A DNA stretch of 51,127 nt from Paenibacillus alginolyticus DSM 5050 = NBRC 15375. GTDB taxonomy: Bacteria; Bacillota; Bacilli; Paenibacillales; NBRC-103111. The position numbers and the translations under genes are program-made. Shown in pieces: positions 8,562-17,966 of the stretch. How positions within the stretch are numbered: the first letter of the stretch is position 1; each line of letters begins with the position of its first letter. The notes under the pieces are model-generated. The model was not told where the DNA came from and ran no database searches. It was given only the letters and a program-made list of their open reading frames with translations. The DNA lies in contig NZ_AUGY01000061.1 of NCBI RefSeq assembly GCF_000422905.1, forward strand, positions 1 through 51,127. The letters are read 5' to 3'.

Positions 8562-8880
8562 AGGGTTATCCGGCTTTGCCAACCAACATGGTTGAACCAC
8601 CTGTTCCGGGGTTTACCTCCTGACCCTCCACACCCTACCTCGCGGTCAGAGTACTGTCATTCAGCTATACTTCCGCCACCTCACGGTATACACGGGTCTT
8701 TCACCCGTTAGTACGATGTGCTGCCTAGCACACAGAAGATCACCAAGGCAACATGGGGTACCGCAGCAGAATGACGTAAAACCCACTCTATGACATTATT
8801 TATCGTTTAAAACAGCGATTTTCTACATTGTTAGGTTGGTCAAGTAGGCGGGGCCTCTCCATCACGGATTGCACTCCATA
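8562..8880 (-). other. Probable group II intron RNA fragment
   Basis: No protein frame is convincing here. Read on the minus strand, the sequence has group II intron domain I-like phrases, such as ACGGGTGAAAGACCCGT followed by GTGAGGTGGCGGAAGT and AGCTGAATGACAG. It directly abuts the epimerase stump, so intron-associated rearrangement may have truncated that gene. The assignment rests on motif resemblance only. Confidence 0.4.
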
Positions 8881-8923
8881 CTCTAGGTAGAATGGCCACC
8901 CAACTGGTGACCCGAACCCCCAC

Positions 8924-8959
8924 AGAACCCGGCGTGCGGATTTCCTGCACCGGGCTCTT
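8924..8959 (-). ncRNA. Group II intron domain V-like hairpin
   Basis: On the minus strand, GAGCCCGGTGC, a GGAAA-type loop region and GCACGCCGGGTTC form the short, highly conserved hairpin typical of group II intron domain V (compare GAGCC...GGTTC). It lies 12 bp beyond the stop of the maturase remnant, the expected order RT-domain V-3' end. The intron 3' boundary is probably near 8883. Confidence 0.65.
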
Positions 8960-8970
8960 AAGCAATGGAT

Positions 8971-9650
8971 TTACAGCATGGCGTATGTTTTCACCCGGTT
9001 ATACGGGATGAAAATTCGCCTCAGTGGAAACAATGAGCGAAGGCGGTGGAATTCTTCCCACGTTACGTAGCTTCTCTGGCTTCGTCTACTCAGTGTTCGC
9101 CGCCAGCAAAAGACGGCTGCCTTGTAAACTTTAGTGAGATACCTCAAATTACCCGCCATTCCGTAATAAGCGTAATGACCTTGCAGCATCTGGTTTATTT
9201 TCACTGACTGTGTTTCTATCGCTTCGTGTTGCATTTTCCTCATCGTTTCCTGCACGTTCCCAATGCTTCGCTTCAATAGCGTCTTCTCCGTTTTCCTGCC
9301 CACCATAAAGTTCCCCTGTCGTTTCGCGTACAGTAATGCGTAAACCCCAGACAGTAAAGTGTATCTGGCTTTCTCTTCCCTTTGGCTTGGCTGTGTTTGC
9401 TTGCAGATCTCCCAAACTCAATTAATCTGGTTTTGCTAGGTTCCAACTCCAGCTTAAATTTATGGAGCCGGTTTCGAAGCGCTTCCTAAAAACAATGGCG
9501 TCGCTGCGTATTGAAAACAAACGATGAAATCGTCGATAACCGGAGCAGATAGGCTTCACCTCTCAACCTAGGTTTGATTGCTTTCTCAAACCATAAATCC
9601 AACACATAGTGCAGGTACAGATTACTCAGCATACTCCTTAATTTAAATTC
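8971..9650 (-). pseudogene. Group II intron reverse transcriptase/maturase, decayed
   Basis: Two segments in different frames are recognisable. At 9650-9490 the RT-domain text LSNLYLHYVLDLWFEKAIKP and RLRGEAYLLR would lead into the YADD active site, but the frame breaks there. At 9306-8971 the maturase X/C-terminal text INQMLQGHYAYYGMAGNLRY and SRRSQRSYVTWEEF is well preserved. The N-terminal RT palm is missing, and frameshifts lie near 9540 and 9310-9430. The protein would have spliced and mobilised the intron; it cannot be functional now. Confidence 0.8.
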
Positions 9651-10085
9651 TCTAACATGCGTGGTTTCCAAATTCGAACAAACTGCAAATATAAATAAGA
9701 TCCAATAACAAAAACCATCGCAAAAGCTTGTAAAGCGAGTGTTTCAATAGTTGGGAATACGGAGAACCATACTCCTAACCAAGCCGATATATCCACATCA
9801 ATTTTAGTTGTTGGTATCCATTCCGCAAGTTGCATTTCCTGAACGGTTTCACCGACCATTACAAAAAGCACTGCTGTGAGCATAACACCGGTTAAAATTA
9901 ACATCTTTTTTGTACGAAAGCTTTTGATGAGCAACGAAGGTAAGAACTCCTGCAATGGCTGTAAAAAAACCAATTGATGCTCCCATTAGAATTACATGGT
10001 TTCCAGCTTGTAATCGTATGTTTTGAAGGAAAAGAACAACATCAAAGCCTTTTCGGTAAACCGAAGTTAATCCGATGACAACAAA
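9650..10085 (-). pseudogene. efeU: FTR1/EfeU-type iron permease fragment
   Basis: The minus strand encodes the C-terminal half of a high-affinity iron permease: GLTSVYRKGFDVVLFLQNIR with the glutamate/aspartate-region of FTR1, then after a frameshift near 9960, VMVGETVQEMQLAEWIPTT and hydrophobic helices to IWKPR. In the intact family this is a membrane protein of about 280 or more residues. Here the N-terminal part is gone (junction near 10085) and the 3' end abuts the intron RT remnant. It is a clear non-functional relic. Confidence 0.8.
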
Positions 10086-10095
10086 ACTCCAGTAT

Positions 10096-10118
10096 GGGTC
10101 CCGCCATTGGTGGGACCC
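10096..10118. repeat. Perfect hairpin at an end of the efeU fragment
   Basis: GGGTCCC and GGGACCC arms, extended by the GCC/GGT pair, form a strong stem right at the junction of the permease fragment. There is no T-run. It may be a mobile-element end or a rearrangement scar. Confidence 0.4.
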
Positions 10119-10237
10119 CTATTGTAAACAAGGAGATGTGGAGTGTTATAGCCATGAGGCTATAGTCGTTCTGTTAAGGATTGAAACGCTTCGTCAAGAA
10201 TTATATTCAAAATCATCAATTAGGGGGATTTTGGCTA

Positions 10238-10345
10238 ATGATGGTTACAATCAATATGGTTAGTAAAACAAAGAACGGATCTGTAATTGTTCCACGGAAG
10301 AAAAATCAGCCTCTAATTCGTTTGCGCTACCCCTATATAGACTAA
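10238..10345 (+). CDS. Short basic ORF with ribosome binding site, unidentified
   Basis: Behind TTAGGGGG and a double ATG, 35 codons encode a basic peptide (MVTINMVSKTKNGS... then VPRKKNQ). It might be the 5' stump of a lost gene, as nearby stumps are, or a genuine small gene. I do not recognise it. Beyond it, up to 10485, I see only AT-rich sequence without a convincing promoter. Confidence 0.25.
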   Translation: MMVTINMVSKTKNGSVIVPRKKNQPLIRLRYPYID

Positions 10346-10485
10346 ATACTGGTTCAAAACAAGCACATTCTACATTTCCTATATAGAATAGAACTACTAA
10401 AAAAAATTAAATAATTTGTGTCCGGCAACAATAGGATGTGAACCACTAAGTAATTACTATCTCAAAGATTGGGTGTGTTGCTGGG

Positions 10486-12039
10486 ATGAACCGTCCAAAA
10501 GTCATGTTGTTCTCCCATGTATGTAATATAAATTACATCACAGGGGCGGAAAAATGGCTCTTGTTTTTCACTCGCGAATTAAACCCTAGAAATGATTGTA
10601 TTTTAGTCGTACCTAACGATGGTATACTCGCGGCAGATGCCAGAAACATAGGTATAAACGTGATCATCGAACCATCGGATGGCTGCTTATGGTCTTTGTA
10701 TGAACCAACGTCTACATTACTCGAAGAAATCCACCAATTACGGTCGGATCCATCATTCAGTTCTTACATCAATTTATTGCATACGTACCGACCGGACTGG
10801 GTTGTGGTCAACACATGCGTTAACGTATTACCTGCGATGGCGGCAAAAATGTTGCAAATTCCAGTTATGTGGATAATTAATGAAATATTAGTAATCAACA
10901 ATTATACGATGCACTCCGTTGATGTAATTGAACGTTATTCAGACTGGATTGTTGGCGTTTCGCATGCGACATTATCCCCATTTCAACATAAAAATTCAAT
11001 TCCTAGAAAGATTGTCCTATATCCTGCTTTCCGCAGGGAAGAATTTAATCCTCTATCATGGGATTCTAATCGCCACGAACTTCGGATAAGCCATGGAATT
11101 TCAGAGGACTTGCCGGTAGTCGGATATATTTCTGCTTACTTTACTCCCAAAAAGGGCTTAAAGGACTTTATAAGGATGGCCATACAGCTTTGCCACGATG
11201 GAGTAGAAGCTTATTTCTTCATTATTGGGAATCCCGTTGATCCTGACTATTTTGAACACTGCCTGCAAATGGTAAAAATAACGAAATGGTCGCACAGGTT
11301 TGTTATCGTGGATTTCCATTCACGTATTGAAACTCTTTACCCAGCTATGGACGTAGTGGTTATCCCCAGTCTTATTGATGAAGGATTCGGCTTAACGGCA
11401 CTAGAGGGACTCATATTTGGAAAACCTGTCGTCGCTTACAACTCTGGCGGATTAGCGGAGATTTTGTGCTTGACGGGTAATGAAAAATTTCTCTCACCAA
11501 AAGGGGACATTGATGGATTAGTGAATCGAGTGAAGGAACTGTTATCGGTTGAATCCTTACGCTGTAGAGTCACCGAAAGGAATGTATCCGCTGTACAGGA
11601 AACATTCGGTATCGATATTTTCCTCCATAGGTTAGAGGGTATACTTTCTATAGTTTATGGTGATATCGAAATACTACAAACTATTCCTTCTCTATTATTG
11701 AATTATAGGGATGGAACTTTGTTCAAAGGAGAGCTAACCCCTACAGTTTATCGACTAGAGATAGGAACGAAACGTCCCTTTCCCAGCGAATTCGACTTTC
11801 GTTATTATAAAAATCACTGGCGGGATGTTCACGTAGTAAGTGAAGCGGAACTGTATAGGTTGCCAACAGCCCCACCAATCATAGCTGAACCTCCACAGGC
11901 CTACGATGGAACGGCTACTTTCCATGCCGATAAGAAACAGAAGTCCAAGCGACATAAGAGGCGGCGAAAGAGACATAAGAAAAATCTCAAGAAAACGAAA
12001 AAGTTGCGATTAAAGAGGAAGCACAAGAAACGCAAGTAA
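10486..12039 (+). CDS. Family 4 glycosyltransferase with KRPF domain and polycationic C-terminal tail
   Basis: This 517-residue GT-B enzyme has an N-terminal acceptor domain (LFSHVCNINYITGAEKWLLF), a donor domain with GYISAYFTPKKGL, and the retaining-enzyme motif EGFGLTALEGL (E-x7-E). After about residue 405 comes an extra domain containing KGELTPTVYRLEIGTKRPF and VHVVSEAELYRLP, a surface-protein-like repeat motif. The last 40 residues are almost all Lys/Arg/His (KSKRHKRRRKRHKK and so on). The tail looks like an anionic-surface anchor and is not needed for catalysis. A heavily decayed relative lies at 30640-32010. The ATG has only a weak upstream GCTGGG. Confidence 0.88.
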   Translation: MNRPKVMLFSHVCNINYITGAEKWLLFFTRELNPRNDCILVVPNDGILAADARNIGINVIIEPSDGCLWSLYEPTSTLLEEIHQLRSDPSFSSYINLLHTYRPDWVVVNTCVNVLPAMAAKMLQIPVMWIINEILVINNYTMHSVDVIERYSDWIVGVSHATLSPFQHKNSIPRKIVLYPAFRREEFNPLSWDSNRHELRISHGISEDLPVVGYISAYFTPKKGLKDFIRMAIQLCHDGVEAYFFIIGNPVDPDYFEHCLQMVKITKWSHRFVIVDFHSRIETLYPAMDVVVIPSLIDEGFGLTALEGLIFGKPVVAYNSGGLAEILCLTGNEKFLSPKGDIDGLVNRVKELLSVESLRCRVTERNVSAVQETFGIDIFLHRLEGILSIVYGDIEILQTIPSLLLNYRDGTLFKGELTPTVYRLEIGTKRPFPSEFDFRYYKNHWRDVHVVSEAELYRLPTAPPIIAEPPQAYDGTATFHADKKQKSKRHKRRRKRHKKNLKKTKKLRLKRKHKKRK

Positions 12040-12158
12040 TTTTATACATCTAAATAGATCAAGGTGAATCATGTTCGTTCATATCCACGTTTAATCTAAA
12101 TTATAAACCCTTCAATATCTCAACGGTTTGAATCAGTTCACTTAATAGGGGATTTCTG

Positions 12159-12263
12159 TTGGACACGAAAAATGCACGCAAAGCTAAGCCTCGCGGAAAT
12201 AAAGAATTTTTTATGTCACTTTATCCCTTAGCGTACGAAATTCGCGTTTATCTAAACTCATAA
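12159..12263 (+). CDS. Short basic ORF, unidentified
   Basis: A TTG start behind TAGGGG opens 34 codons (MDTKNARKAKPRGNKEFF...). The stop is immediately followed by a terminator hairpin, which supports a small transcribed unit, but it could also be the remnant of a larger gene. I know no family. Confidence 0.3.
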   Translation: MDTKNARKAKPRGNKEFFMSLYPLAYEIRVYLNS

Positions 12264-12315
12264 TAATGAGCGACTTTACAGTATTCTATGTATCGTTACT
12301 CATTATTTTTATTTC
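12262..12315 (+). terminator. Rho-independent terminator
   Basis: AATAATGAG (12262-12270) pairs with CTCATTATT (12299-12307), followed by TTTATTTC. It would end transcription from the GT4 gene and the short ORF. Confidence 0.6.
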
Positions 12316-12396
12316 TTTGTTGATTATAAGATTATATATCTCTATTGAATTTTATAGTATTTATAAGTATTTATAGTATATTTGATAAGGTTGAGG

Positions 12397-12423
12397 ACGT
12401 AGCTCAAGCAAAGGCGCGGGAGC
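12397..12423. repeat. Dispersed 27-bp repeat, right copy (inverted)
   Basis: This is the reverse complement of 210-236 with one mismatch. Here the plus strand reads through as VEDVAQAKAREQILNCAK followed by about 15 more residues to a stop near 12490, directly upstream of an integrase remnant, so it may belong to the tail of a recombination gene. Confidence 0.6.
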
Positions 12424-12509
12424 AGATTTTGAATTGTGCTAAAGTATCTACGATAACAACAGGAGGGTTTAAAGAGGGTTGTCAGTCTTGAGACAAAAGA
12501 AGGCAGTAT

Positions 12510-12930
12510 ATGCTGATGAATCCGAATGATGAACCCGTACAACCGGTTCTACAGTATTTGAAATTCAAAGATAATAGCGGTGCAGCTCTTGATACAGTTG
12601 CTTTGGGAAAGCTCAATGCGAATCGGAGAGGCGTTAGCATTGTGGCTTGAAGACTTTGAGATCGATGCCCGAAAGATAAACATCCGTGACCGCGGCGAAC
12701 TTTTCAACTTCGCTGAAATTAAAACGGTATGTAGTCCACGAAGTATTGATGTTTCCCCGGATTTAATGAACCTATATCTGGACTACATAGCCGAATTTCA
12801 TATCGAGAATGTGGATACAAACCATGTTCTCATCAAATTTTCCGGAGAAAACAAAGGAAATCCATTGGAGTACGCAGATGTGTCTTCCTTATTTCAGCGC
12901 TTACGCAAGAAAACATCGGTCTTGCTTTAA
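12510..12930 (+). pseudogene. Tyrosine recombinase (integrase) remnant
   Basis: The ATG at 12510 begins an integrase N-terminal core-binding segment (NDEPVQPVLQYLKFKDNSGA). After about 25 codons a deletion with frameshift joins it to part of the catalytic domain: LLWESSMRIGEALALWLEDF contains the first catalytic Arg, and EIKTVCSPRSIDV follows. The frame stops at 12930, before the HxxR and Tyr motifs. The intact enzyme would be about 350 residues. It marks a former mobile element. Confidence 0.8.
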
Positions 12931-13381
12931 CAACTATTTTATTCCTACTGCTTGTAGGAACCGTTACTGCGTCGAGCATTAATGGCGATTATCAGGGTTA
13001 TCCTATCGTTAATGTGGAACTACCCTGGTTCCCGTAAGATTCGTTAGTGAAAAAATGGGTTCCAAGTTAGAATGGGATCCCAACACTTTCACCGCCAGTA
13101 TTACTTCTTCTGCACCACCCGTCTCATCAACCACCGTCATGTTTACTTATGACAAACCAGACAATCAAGCCGACAACGAGTTTATGGACAAGATTTTCTC
13201 CATTTTTCCACGTACGCTACAGTGCTAGACAATCCAAGAGGCAAATATCCGATCGATAATGTCATCGTAACTTTTAAAGGCGGATATGTTGAGATGAGCT
13301 ACAAAGATATTCTTCAGGAGTTGCCAAATTCGAAAGTACCTGGATTATCAAGAAATAAATCAATTAAGAAGAAGATAAAAT
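12914..13381 (+). pseudogene. Copper amine oxidase-like (stalk) domain protein, decayed
   Basis: A hydrophobic signal-like segment (LTTILFLLLVGTVTAS) is fused out of frame to the integrase end. It continues as INGDYQGYPIVNVEL, and then in another frame as VPVRFVSEKMGSKLEW, the signature of the copper amine oxidase N-terminal-like domain common in secreted Paenibacillus proteins. Further frameshifts separate a C-terminal part ending KSIKKKIK. Internal deletions make it non-functional. A terminator follows. Confidence 0.7.
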
Positions 13382-13393
13382 AGCACCATGACA

Positions 13394-13424
13394 AACAGGC
13401 TGCCAGCATTAAGGGCAGCCTGTT
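13394..13424 (+). terminator. Strong hairpin after the stalk-domain pseudogene
   Basis: Perfect 11-bp arms AACAGGCTGCC/GGCAGCCTGTT surround a 9-base loop. The T-run is short on both strands. It could serve both the plus-strand relic and the convergent methyltransferase. Confidence 0.6.
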
Positions 13425-13492
13425 GTACTATCGGGCAGGATAGTTTAAGATCCTGTGTGGTGAACCGTATCATAGTGAATACATCAGTAGGA

Positions 13493-14224
13493 TTAAATGA
13501 TTCTATCAATATTAGTCCTAATTTCCACTGAATCAAGCAGCTTCGATCTATAATCTGAGGGATCGTTGTTTCCCAGTACAAGTAATGATGTTCTTTTGGT
13601 ATTACTGATATTGTCAGATACTGTTAATCCTGTATATTTGATATTAAAATGAAGTGAACGAAATAAATTAGTGAGTTCACTAAGATTCCATTCTTGTACA
13701 TGTGATGGATTTTGAGGTGGCCCAAAATGATCAATACCTCTCTCAATGTCTCTTTCTGGCGTTGACAGCAGACATACGGAAGAAAGCCCCATCATCTCTT
13801 TTAGATTCCATAACAAATAAGCTGGATTAACCAAATGTTCAATAACATCTGCACAAATAATAATGGAATCTTTAAGGATAGACTCTTGAAGGATTAGCTT
13901 CTGAGGACTATCAAGGTTATGCTCAATCCATGTTCCGTAAGGATACTTGCTCATGCATACTTGTAGATTTGCACCATAATCGACGCCAATAATATGAAAA
14001 TCGGGATACAATTTTGTTAATTTAAATGCAATACCACAGCCAAGATCGATAACATACTTACAATTTAAATTCGTTCCTAAATAGCGTGCTAAAGCATAAA
14101 CCTGTGGTTGCCAAATACCATCTCCCAAAGAATCATAACAATATCGAGGTTGATTTCTAGACTGGTATCCGCTCTTTAGGTAACAGTTGTTGATTATAGC
14201 ATTTTCGATAGACTGATTGTCCAA
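13493..14224 (-). CDS. SAM-dependent class I methyltransferase
   Basis: A 243-residue protein with motif I VIDLGCGIAFKL (about 57-68), motif II IIGVDYGAN, a CADVIEHLVNPAYLL segment after it, and LLSTPERD later: the usual order of a seven-stranded methyltransferase (Methyltransf_11/23 type). The C-terminal GPPQNPSHVQEWNLSELTNL is typical of methyltransferases found in glycan clusters, which methylate sugars. It starts with TTG 7 bp after AAGGAGAG. The gene is low in GC and is bounded by relics on both sides, which suggests acquisition by transfer. Confidence 0.85.
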   Translation of the reverse strand: MDNQSIENAIINNCYLKSGYQSRNQPRYCYDSLGDGIWQPQVYALARYLGTNLNCKYVIDLGCGIAFKLTKLYPDFHIIGVDYGANLQVCMSKYPYGTWIEHNLDSPQKLILQESILKDSIIICADVIEHLVNPAYLLWNLKEMMGLSSVCLLSTPERDIERGIDHFGPPQNPSHVQEWNLSELTNLFRSLHFNIKYTGLTVSDNISNTKRTSLLVLGNNDPSDYRSKLLDSVEIRTNIDRII

Positions 14225-14376
14225 CAGAATCTCTCCTTCTTTTATTTATTTAAGCTTAAAAGTATCCGTTGTATGAACCAAGGTGTATATTACTTTATTC
14301 AAGTCTAGTAGGACATGTTCGGGTTTTAGCAGCAGCAATTATACAAGTCTTTTACGATCCAAGAGGAGGAGATCAT

Positions 14377-14469
14377 TTGAACACGTTAGTAGACATGGAA
14401 GTTGCAAATAATATTTGGTGTGCTGAACCGTATCATATAGAAAGAAAAGTTAGATTTTCATTGCGCTAA
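14377..14469 (+). CDS. Short ORF with strong ribosome binding site, unidentified
   Basis: AAGAGGAGGAGA precedes a TTG that opens 30 codons (MNTLVDMEVANNIWCAEPYH...). The excellent RBS with a very short frame is the pattern of a gene cut just after its start, as at 8427 and 16430. I do not recognise the sequence. Confidence 0.3.
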   Translation: MNTLVDMEVANNIWCAEPYHIERKVRFSLR

Positions 14470-14655
14470 CGAAGACTAATCTTTATAGGAGATATGTGAT
14501 TAGTTGGTATAGTTATACAGTAGCCTCTTGGAATTAGATGAGGTTTGAAGGGGAGAGTGACAGAAATACGACGTATTTTAACTGGAAGAAGTGGACAATG
14601 AAAGCCATTTTCATAAAAGGCAGACTGACCCAATTTTCATAAGTTTTTTTAAAAA

Positions 14656-16120
14656 TCAGGCTGCATGAGGGCAAACCATGGTCCTAAGTTTGTTCCACTC
14701 TTCTTTCTGGCTCACGTACCACGCATCCATGTGTTGGCAGATCATAATGCCATAGATGCGCATGTACCACATCATGGTCGAGCGATGTCTGCCGGACTCG
14801 AGCTTGTAGTCGATCTTTTCCCGCTTGTTGGAACGCTCGATGGAAGTGCGGCGTTTGTAAATCAGCTTCCACTTTTCCGAATTTCGAGCGGTCTTGGGAA
14901 AAAGGCGAGGGTTGTCGCTGTTGTGGGTGTGGTAGGTTCGACCGTATTTGGCCGTAGAACACTCGCAGGACGGCGAGCACCTCCACTTGCGGCGATTCTG
15001 GGATTTGTCGTAGCCATTAGGTTTCATTTCGTTTCCCTTTGGGCAGATGGGAATGCCCATGGGCGAGATTCGGATGTCGCTGTCCCTAGCCGTATTCTTC
15101 TTGCTTCGGTTGTTAAGATCGATGAAAGGCTCGATGTTCTGGTGATCGAGAAGCAGATAAATCGCTTCGGCATCATGACCGGCATCGAGGAGCATTTTGT
15201 CTACCGTGCCCAAGGTGAAACGTTGCTTGAATTCGACCGCACTCTTGACCAGACTGACGGCAGCCGGGAAGCAGGATGCCGTCTAGGGTACAAGGGTAAA
15301 TCGTGTTTGCTGTCCGCCGCAGAGACCATGTATAGGTGGTATCCGTTAAAGTGCTTTTCTCTGGCGCTGTCCCAACCCGAGTTGCAGTCGGGTTGGGAGT
15401 AAAGACGAGGATGGTTGTAGTCAGCAAGGCCTTGGGCACGACAATCACAAGTGGGTTTGCTTCGGGGATAGGCGGAAGTTTCGACCGGTGTGCCATCACC
15501 GGCAGCACTTAGGGCCGAGAGATCCCCAAGCAAACCTAAACTCGCTGACACGGAGAGAATCTGGGATTGGAAAAATTGAAACAACCGATCCGCAGGCAAA
15601 ATCGTTTTTTTGTCAGCGTGACGTATCATCATTCCACCAGTCGCTTCACTCTTCCGGATGTCGTGGTAGGCGCCTTTTCGCCCTTCTTGCCTCTCTTGGA
15701 TTTGCTCTTGCGTTTACGCTGTTTCTTGGGTTTGAGGTGTTTGTCAACAGAAGGCCAAAGGCGATCGAAAAAGTCGTAGAACGTACGACGTCGGGAATCG
15801 TCAAAATCAAAACCGCTAAGAATGGCGTAGATCGGGGTACGTTTCATTTCGTTGATCCATTCCGTCAGTCCCATCTCCGAATTGGTTATGAGGAAAATGA
15901 GGAAGGAACGCAACAAGGAAGCCGGATCTCGAGGCAGGGGACCCCGATTCGAGTAGGTATCGTGAAGCAAAGTCGTGATGGGAGAAAGATCCGTCATCCA
16001 GAGTTTGGCGGTAAGCGGCCAATCCTTGTTAATGATTACGATGCCGGGTCCGTAATTCGTGCAAAGTTGATGGTGAACAAAAGCTTGGTAATCCGAACGG
16101 GGAATGAATATAGGTTTCAT
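14656..16120 (-). pseudogene. DDE transposase (IS1182/IS4-like), frameshifted
   Basis: A whole transposase is readable in successive minus frames: MKPIFIPRSDYQAFVHHQL (start near 16120), then LPADRLFQFFQSQI and SAAGDGTPVETSAYP (first Asp), YLYSQPDCNSGWDS-type text, LGTVDKMLLDAGHDAEAIYL (second Asp), and RRTSIERSNKREKIDYKLES (Glu) to the end. Frameshifts lie near 15630 and 15250, so no full protein is made. The family assignment is approximate, because I could not define terminal inverted repeats. A lysine-rich stretch after residue 160 belongs to the transposase, not to the cationic proteins discussed elsewhere. Confidence 0.8.
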
Positions 16121-16429
16121 GAGTAAAACACTCCAATCGTGTGTTGTAAGGGATATCCCCTTCACGCGATTTTGGAGAATTCCAGAAAATGTCAAGTGTT
16201 TTTTCGAATTATCAGCCGCAATTTGCAAATATTTTTCCAATTCCGAATGTGGTTGAAATAAAAAATCCCCCTACGAAAGTAGGAGAAGAGCAAGTTTGGT
16301 GGTTCAAGGAAACCCTTAACCCATCTGCCTCGGCGAATGCCGAGAGGCTATTATACAATAAGAGGAGGATTCGAAAGTTCAACCACCGCTTATAGCATAT
16401 TGCTGCTGAGAGGAGATAAGTATTGAGAA

Positions 16430-16537
16430 ATGGAGAACTATAAAAATCGTGTAGTGATCGGAATAGACGGTGGGGGCACCCATACCCGAGTCATGGTAGG
16501 AAGAAGATTGATGATATTGATTAGACCGTTCAACTAA
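16430..16537 (+). pseudogene. 5' stump of a BadF/NagK-type sugar kinase
   Basis: Behind GAGAGGAG, an ATG opens VVIGIDGGGTHTRVMVG, the phosphate-1 loop of N-acetylglucosamine kinase/BadF-BadG ATPases. Homology then stops and a TAA follows after 35 residues. An intact kinase has about 320 residues, so nearly all of it was deleted. A terminator follows directly. Confidence 0.75.
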
Positions 16538-16562
16538 ACGGAGAACGATAGTTGAATGACAG

Positions 16563-16615
16563 AAAAAAAGCAGCCAAGACTGTATTGTTCCAGTTTTAGA
16601 CTGCTTTTTGTGATG
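16563..16615 (+). terminator. Terminator after the kinase stump
   Basis: AAAAAGCAG (16565-16573) pairs with CTGCTTTTT (16601-16609) over a 27-base loop that contains its own partial pairing, and a T-rich end follows. It is a plausible terminator on both strands. Confidence 0.6.
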
Positions 16616-16894
16616 CTCCCACAAGAATACATTGAATACATGTAAACAATGTGCAGAGCTTTATAATTCAAGGGATTTTCACACGCTCGTTTAGATAATT
16701 AAAATTTGTTGGCTGGACCCCATGCCCCCATTTGGCCACACATGATGCTAATACATCGCGGTAATTGCCAAGTCCGTTACATGATGATCGATCAAGTTTC
16801 TACCATTTGTGTCTGGTACGCTGATACTGCCTCAAATGGGTTGTTTCAGGTCCTATTCTTAGGTTCTTGTTTATTTCAATTTCATAACGGGATT

Positions 16895-16910
16895 CATAGG
16901 TTATATAAGG
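16895..16910 (+). promoter_or_regulatory. Sigma-K-like -10 element of the GT61 gene
   Basis: CATAGGTTA fits the sigma-K -10 consensus CATAnnnTA and is followed by TATAAGGA. The -35 is not clear. An almost identical block (CATACTATATAAGGA) lies upstream of the GT4 gene at 18177, which supports a shared mother-cell promoter type. Confidence 0.4.
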
Positions 16911-16946
16911 ATTGTACGATCATAAAAACAAACGGAGGTGTTAGGC

Positions 16947-17966
16947 TTGGGTTCAGTCGGAATATCGCGACCGAAGGATTATTATTTCTGGATGAAGGAT
17001 TGGGCGGTCAGCTCCGGGTTTTCCCTGTCGGATGTATATAAGCCGATTGCCATTGATGCATCAATTCCTACCTTTGTGGCTGTAATCCCCGGGGGACGCG
17101 TGTACGGCGACGAAGGTACCGTGATATCCCCTGATAATGTGCTGATTTGGGAAGTATCTTATGATTGGAGCAATCAACCGCATAAACATACGATATTTCT
17201 GCTGGATTCACTACCGCCTGTCCGGCATATTTCTGGCAACGTAGCTGTCCTGACGAAGATCGGATCATCTAATTACTATCACTGGTTGTATGATGTGCTT
17301 CCCCGCATTTATTTGCTTACATGCAGCGGGATTTCGGTAGACTGGTACATTGTCAGTGGAGGCTTGCAGCCCTTCCAGTATGAAACCTTAGAGTCGCTAG
17401 GCATAGGAAGGCATCAGTTAATCGAGAGTGATACCAATTTCCACATTCAGGCTGATAGGCTGATTGTTCCCTCTATCGGCTTCGGGCAGAAATGGGTATA
17501 CCACTTCCTGCGATCCGAGTTTCTGCCGCAGGCACCTCAGCCGTCGAGGCGGTTGTTTATTAGTCGTGCCAATGCGGTAGGGAGATCGTTAGCGAATGAA
17601 GCGGAAGTGATTCAAGAATTGAAGGGCTACGGGTTTGAGACGGTATATCCGGAGACACTGTCCGTTGTTCAACAAAGCAAACTGTTTGCTTCTGCTGCGT
17701 ATGTGGTCGCACCAACTGGAAGCGCACTAACGAACCTGACCTTTTGCAGTTCAGAAACGAAGGTGCTTGAGTTTTTCTCGCCCAATTTTGTTGTCCATGA
17801 TATTAAAAGGATTTGCGATTTTGGGGGGGTGCGGCATGATGCTCACTTAGGAATAGGAGTCCGGCCCCCAAGTTATGAAGGAAGTCCTTGGTATTGGAAC
17901 GGGCTAGACAACATTGTGGTCGATATTGCCGAGCTAAGACGATGGTGCTCGCAAATGAGCTTGTAG
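16947..17966 (+). CDS. Family 61 glycosyltransferase (DUF563)
   Basis: A 339-residue protein with the GT61 hallmark NYYHWLYDVLPRIYLL (about 114-129), followed by DRLIVPSIGFGQ, RRLFISRANAVGRSL and the C-terminal VVAPTGSALTNLTFC, in the family order. These enzymes transfer sugars (xylose, GlcNAc) in glycan assembly; the donor here is unknown. I prefer the TTG at 16947, because GGAGGTG at 16933-16939 is the ribosome binding site and would overlap an alternative GTG at 16938. No signal peptide or membrane segment is seen. It begins a run of glycan genes on the plus strand. Confidence 0.87.
   Translation: MGSVGISRPKDYYFWMKDWAVSSGFSLSDVYKPIAIDASIPTFVAVIPGGRVYGDEGTVISPDNVLIWEVSYDWSNQPHKHTIFLLDSLPPVRHISGNVAVLTKIGSSNYYHWLYDVLPRIYLLTCSGISVDWYIVSGGLQPFQYETLESLGIGRHQLIESDTNFHIQADRLIVPSIGFGQKWVYHFLRSEFLPQAPQPSRRLFISRANAVGRSLANEAEVIQELKGYGFETVYPETLSVVQQSKLFASAAYVVAPTGSALTNLTFCSSETKVLEFFSPNFVVHDIKRICDFGGVRHDAHLGIGVRPPSYEGSPWYWNGLDNIVVDIAELRRWCSQMSL

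Larger units (their letters stand above)
16538..16946. other. Intergenic stretch before the GT61 gene
   Basis: It holds a terminator (16563-16615) and a sigma-K-like -10 element (16895). Between them I see no coding sequence that I can support. Confidence 0.5.

Noticed and set aside
14665..15402. Plus-strand frame of 245 codons
   Set aside because: It is antisense to the transposase pseudogene, whose motifs are clear on the minus strand.
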